Shown: piece by piece, positions 6,129 through 8,682 of the stretch
How the letters are laid out: every line of letters starts with the position of its first letter
Position numbering within the stretch: position 1 is the stretch's first letter
NCBI GenBank assembly: GCA_964598005.1
Contig: CAZRAL010000076.1
Span: 1 to 8,682 of the forward strand
DNA: 8,682 bases
From: CAZRAL01 sp964598005
GTDB taxonomy: Bacteria > Pseudomonadota > Gammaproteobacteria > Burkholderiales > Usitatibacteraceae
Direction: 5' to 3'
Position numbers and translations under genes: made by a program
The notes under the pieces: model-generated
Databases searched by the model: none
What the model saw: the letters and a program-made list of their open reading frames with translations, nothing else
Told to the model about the DNA's origin: nothing

Positions 6129-6152
6129 CCTGACTTTGCGTGATGCGTCAGG
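6129..6152 (+). other. Small hairpin between aroQ and accB
   Basis: CCTGAC (6129-6134) and GTCAGG (6147-6152) can pair around a 12-base loop directly after the aroQ stop. The following bases are mixed, with no T-run, so this is not a standard terminator. It could stabilise mRNA ends or weaken read-through between the two genes; a chance origin is also plausible. Confidence 0.3.
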
Positions 6153-6185
6153 ATCATTATTCGCTATAACAATGGGGTAGACCTT

Positions 6186-6641
6186 ATGGATTTGCGAAAA
6201 ATAAAGACCTTGATCGATCTGGTTCAGCAATCCGGCATTGCCGAACTTGAAATTACGGAAGGAGAAGAAAAAGTCCGTATTAGCCGCAACGGGACAGCCC
6301 CAAATGTCGCTTACCCAGTGGCTGGGCCCCCATCTACTTACAACACGCCGCCTCTCGAAACTAAAACGAGTCCCACACCAGCAGCTATTGCTACAACCGA
6401 TGAGGCCGGACATACGCTGAAATCTCCCATGGTGGGGACTTTTTACCGATCGTCCTCTCCCGGTTCGCCAGCATTTGTGGAAATTGGACAAACAGTCAGT
6501 AAAGGGGAAACCTTGTGCATTATCGAAGCAATGAAGCTACTCAATGAGATCGAATCCGATACAACTGGGGTAGTCAAGGCAATTTTGGTGGAAAACGGTC
6601 AGCCTGTTGAATATGGCCAGCCGCTTTTCATTATTGCCTGA
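6186..6641 (+). CDS. accB: Biotin carboxyl carrier protein of acetyl-CoA carboxylase
   Basis: This 151-residue protein carries the biotin that moves carboxyl groups between biotin carboxylase (AccC) and the carboxyltransferase (AccA/AccD) in the first committed step of fatty acid synthesis. An N-terminal helical part (1-35, MDLRKIKTLIDLVQQSGIAE and on) is followed by a Pro/Ala/Thr-rich flexible linker (about 38-74). The biotinyl domain (about 77-151) contains SPMVGTFYRSSSPG and the biotinylation motif EAMKLLNEIE with Lys117, equivalent to Lys122 of E. coli. The thumb-like TFYRSSSPG insertion is typical of true AccB rather than of other biotinyl domains. GGGGT (6174-6178) lies 7 bases before the ATG as a modest ribosome site. 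The stop is 41 bases before the chosen accC start. Confidence 0.96.
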   Translation: MDLRKIKTLIDLVQQSGIAELEITEGEEKVRISRNGTAPNVAYPVAGPPSTYNTPPLETKTSPTPAAIATTDEAGHTLKSPMVGTFYRSSSPGSPAFVEIGQTVSKGETLCIIEAMKLLNEIESDTTGVVKAILVENGQPVEYGQPLFIIA

Positions 6642-6682
6642 CCCTTATGGCATTACTCGGAACGCCTCCTCCACCCAGCGCC

Positions 6683-8050
6683 ATGTTTGAAAAAATCCTT
6701 ATCGCCAACCGCGGTGAAATTGCCTTGCGCATTCAACGCGCCTGTCGAGAACTCGGAATCAAGACGGTGTGCGTGTACTCACAAGCCGATGTGGATGCAA
6801 AATACGTCATGCTGGCCGACGAATCGGTATGTATCGGCCCCGCGCCCTCCCGCGATAGTTACCTTAATATCCCGGCAATCATCAGTGCCGCAGAAGTGAC
6901 AGATGCCCAAGCCATCCACCCCGGTTATGGGTTCCTTTCTGAAAACGCCGATTTTGCTGATCGGGTGGAAAACTCCGGCTTCGTTTTTATTGGCCCCAAA
7001 CCCGAAAATATTCGAACAATGGGCGACAAAGTAGCTGCCAAGGCCACCATGAAAAAGGTGGGCATTCCCTGTGTCCCTGGCTCGGACGGCGCATTGCCCG
7101 ATGATCCAAAAGAGATTCGCAAAATTGCTGCGGCAGTAGGCTATCCAGTCATTATCAAGGCCGCGGGTGGAGGAGGGGGCCGAGGCATGCGGGTCGTTCA
7201 TACCGAAGCCGCTTTGGTAAATGCCGTGCAAATGACCAAGACCGAAGCGCAAAATGCATTTGGCAACCCTATGGTTTATCTGGAAAAGTTTCTTGAAAAT
7301 CCTCGCCATATCGAAATTCAGATTTTGGCGGATGAACACAAGAATGCGATTTTTCTGTGGGAACGCGATTGCTCGATGCAACGTCGCCATCAAAAAATTA
7401 TTGAAGAAGCCCCCGCTCTCGATCTCAAACCGCGCATAAGAGACAAAATTGGCGAGAAATGCGCGGAAGCCTGCGTCAAAATGGGTTACCGGGGAGCAGG
7501 AACTTTTGAGTTTCTGTATGAAAATGACGAGTTCTACTTTATCGAAATGAACACCCGGGTGCAGGTTGAGCACCCGGTATCGGAATTAATTACCGGCATT
7601 GACATCGTTCAAGAGCAAATCCTTATTGCAGCGGGCCACAAGCTACGCTATCGCCAAAAAGATGTAATGCTGCGCGGTCATGCAATCGAATGCCGTATCA
7701 ACGCAGAAAATCCGACAACGTTCGTGCCATCGCCGGGGCGTATCACGCAATTCCACGTCCCCGGCGGGCCCGGCATTCGAGTAGATTCACATGTTTATCA
7801 GAATTATTTCGTTCCACCGCATTACGACTCGCTGATTGGCAAAGTAATCGCTCACGGTGATACCCGTGAACAGGCATTGGCGCGTATGCGAACTGCGCTT
7901 TCGGAAATGATCGTCGAAGGCATTCAAACCAATCTACCGCTTCATCAGGAATTAATGAACGATGCCGCTTTTATTCACGGCGGGGTTTCGATCCACTTTC
8001 TCGAAGAACGTATGGCTAAAATGAAAAAAATCGCTGGAGAGGGAGATTAA
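6683..8050 (+). CDS. accC: Biotin carboxylase subunit of acetyl-CoA carboxylase
   Basis: This 455-residue ATP-grasp enzyme uses ATP and bicarbonate to carboxylate the biotin on AccB. It can be numbered almost exactly as E. coli AccC: Lys116 (GDKVAAK), Lys159 before the glycine loop GGGGGRG (162-168), Glu201 and Lys202, His209, Lys238 (RRHQK), Glu276, Glu288 and Asn290/Arg292/Glu296 in EMNTRVQVEHP, and Arg338. All expected catalytic and metal-binding residues are present. Domains are the N-terminal Rossmann-like part (1-115), ATP-grasp (116-320) and the C-terminal domain (about 335-445). I chose the ATG at 6683 because the protein then begins MFEKILIANRGEIALR like its relatives. An in-frame ATG at 6647 would add 12 residues (MALLGTPPPPSA), and neither start has a clear ribosome site. 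The TAA at 8048-8050 is followed by a degraded region. Confidence 0.96.
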   Translation: MFEKILIANRGEIALRIQRACRELGIKTVCVYSQADVDAKYVMLADESVCIGPAPSRDSYLNIPAIISAAEVTDAQAIHPGYGFLSENADFADRVENSGFVFIGPKPENIRTMGDKVAAKATMKKVGIPCVPGSDGALPDDPKEIRKIAAAVGYPVIIKAAGGGGGRGMRVVHTEAALVNAVQMTKTEAQNAFGNPMVYLEKFLENPRHIEIQILADEHKNAIFLWERDCSMQRRHQKIIEEAPALDLKPRIRDKIGEKCAEACVKMGYRGAGTFEFLYENDEFYFIEMNTRVQVEHPVSELITGIDIVQEQILIAAGHKLRYRQKDVMLRGHAIECRINAENPTTFVPSPGRITQFHVPGGPGIRVDSHVYQNYFVPPHYDSLIGKVIAHGDTREQALARMRTALSEMIVEGIQTNLPLHQELMNDAAFIHGGVSIHFLEERMAKMKKIAGEGD

Positions 8051-8112
8051 GGAAATCTTTGAATTATAGCCAATCATTTTAATAATCGGACTCACGAATC
8101 AACGCATCCAAA

Positions 8113-8420
8113 CTACCACCCAGCGCGCGCCAGCGGCACCCGCTCGTTAACTGATCGCTTGGCCTTCCTGCGCTTCCTGACCGTCAGCCCGGCAGCGCTG
8201 TAGAGGCGGTAGCTGTCTCGGGATAGCCCGACAAGTGAGCACGCTCGCCGCTCGGATAGATCAATCTGCTCGATCATCTGTCCAACCGCCTTGCGTTTGA
8301 CCTGTGGGGCTAGCGCTTTACCCCGAAAACGGTTTTAAGGGCATGGATGTCGAGGTGCGCGTCTGCCAGCAGCCAAGTCTATTCTCCATGGTTTGACGGA
8401 CTTCCTCTACTCTCAGCCGG
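8113..8420 (-). mobile_element. IS3-family insertion sequence remnant (orfA/orfB fragments)
   Basis: On the minus strand, orfA leftovers read LRVEEVRQTMENRL (to about 8379), then after a frame slip LADAHLDIHALKTVFGVKR with a TAG at 8312-8310. The orfB frame, in the -1 register as in IS3 elements, is open for 73 residues from 8334 to the TAG at 8115-8113. It contains KALAPQVKRKAVGQMIEQ, DLSERRACSLVGLSRDSYR, then LYSAAGLTVRKRRKAKR and ERVPLARAGW. About 45-50 residues normally lie between SYR and LYS, so an in-frame deletion is inferred. The whole DDE catalytic domain is missing, so the element cannot move. I could not identify terminal inverted repeats or a target duplication. It occupies the place after accC where prmA is common in betaproteobacteria. 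Confidence 0.85.
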
Positions 8421-8442
8421 TGCGGCCTATAAGGGCAGGTTA

Positions 8443-8589
8443 CTAGCAACAACATGTCTGGATAAGTAAAAAATGCTCAAATCGCTCATTAACTAGCGCT
8501 GGTGTTGCTGGTGTTGTTTCATATCCGAGTTCAGTACTCAGGGCAGTAACGTATTCGCAGTCCTGCGCATGCACCGAGCGAAGATTTAT
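8443..8589 (-). pseudogene. Probable N-terminal fragment of a GNAT acetyltransferase
   Basis: A 48-residue open stretch reads INLRSVHAQDCEYVTALSTE, LGYETTPATPALVNERFEHF and a short tail LLIQTCCC before the TAG at 8445-8443. It resembles the first strand and helix of GNAT N-acetyltransferases, which begin IR-x-A-x-x-x-D with a later L-x-x-x-LGY and an E-R-[FL] helix. The acetyl-CoA binding motif (R/Q-x-x-G-x-G/A) would lie downstream and is absent. The frame has no ATG: ATA occupies the expected start (8589-8587), perhaps from a mutated ATG. It stops just before the IS3 remnant, so insertion or deletion there may have cut the gene. The assignment rests on a short match and is moderate only. 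Confidence 0.5.
8498..8515. repeat. 9-bp tandem duplication inside the GNAT fragment
   Basis: GCTGGTGTT occurs twice in a row (8498-8506 and 8507-8515). On the minus strand it encodes a doubled ACC-CCA-GCA-like segment, seen as TPATPA, just after the LGYETTPA segment. It is in frame and looks like a replication-slippage duplication in a gene no longer under selection. Confidence 0.6.
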
Positions 8590-8682
8590 TGAACGGGATG
8601 TGTGGTTGACGCCACAACCTGAATTTCAATCACTGATGTTACGCACGGTCACATGAAAAGTGGTAATTTTTGCGGATGAAAA

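Noticed and set aside
6779..7573. 264-codon minus-strand open frame
   Set aside because: It is antisense to the well-conserved ATP-grasp part of accC and has no ribosome site or domain.
8625..8682. Possible end of another insertion sequence at the right edge
   Set aside because: The sequence has an IS-end feel but I could not define inverted repeats or a transposase frame, and the window stops.

Overview
The window looks like chromosome from a betaproteobacterium. Two things suggest this. The order cutA – dsbD – tlpA-like thioredoxin – aroQ – accB – accC is a familiar betaproteobacterial arrangement. The ferredoxin-reductase-like protein annotated in that class as CDP-6-deoxy-delta-3,4-glucoseen reductase also lies next to an epimerase-like SDR gene, here a wreck. 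Genus cannot be fixed from the sequence. Intact housekeeping genes are mixed with broken ones, which suggests a genome undergoing reduction, as in host-associated or recently bottlenecked lineages. That is an inference from one window.

Left part (1-2995, minus strand). A 55-residue fragment of methionine aminopeptidase lies at 31-198, with a perfect 10-bp inverted repeat just upstream of it (216-243). Bases 244-414 hold nothing I recognise. A good rho-independent terminator (415-463) closes a three-gene minus-strand unit read 2995 to 475: a 2Fe-2S/FAD/NAD(P)H oxidoreductase, a Prx5-type peroxiredoxin, and a type 2 ArgC of arginine synthesis. The gaps are 27 and 13 bases, so they are probably co-transcribed.

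Middle (3011-4099). The plus-strand remnant of an SDR/epimerase gene (3011-3660) has lost its N-terminus. It carries three in-frame stops and at least two frameshifts, and an internal deletion joins its C-terminal tail in another frame. It converges on an intact minus-strand fxsA (3665-4099).

Right part (4131-8050, plus strand). cutA overlaps by 4 bases a dsbD gene reduced to its signal peptide and periplasmic alpha domain; the membrane and C-terminal thioredoxin domains are absent. A membrane-anchored TlpA-like thioredoxin with an intact WCAPC motif follows. After an AT-rich gap (5516-5692) come aroQ (shikimate pathway), accB and accC (biotin carrier and biotin carboxylase of acetyl-CoA carboxylase), all apparently intact and probably one operon.

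Right edge (8051-8682). Where prmA commonly follows accC, there is no intact gene: bases 8051-8112 are featureless, then a heavily deleted IS3-family transposase remnant (8113-8420, minus), then a likely N-terminal fragment of a GNAT acetyltransferase (8443-8589, minus). Bases 8590-8682 hold nothing I can identify.

I see no tRNA, rRNA, CRISPR array or defence system, and no convincing new biological system. The most useful signals are the pattern of gene decay and the alpha-domain-only DsbD beside TlpA.
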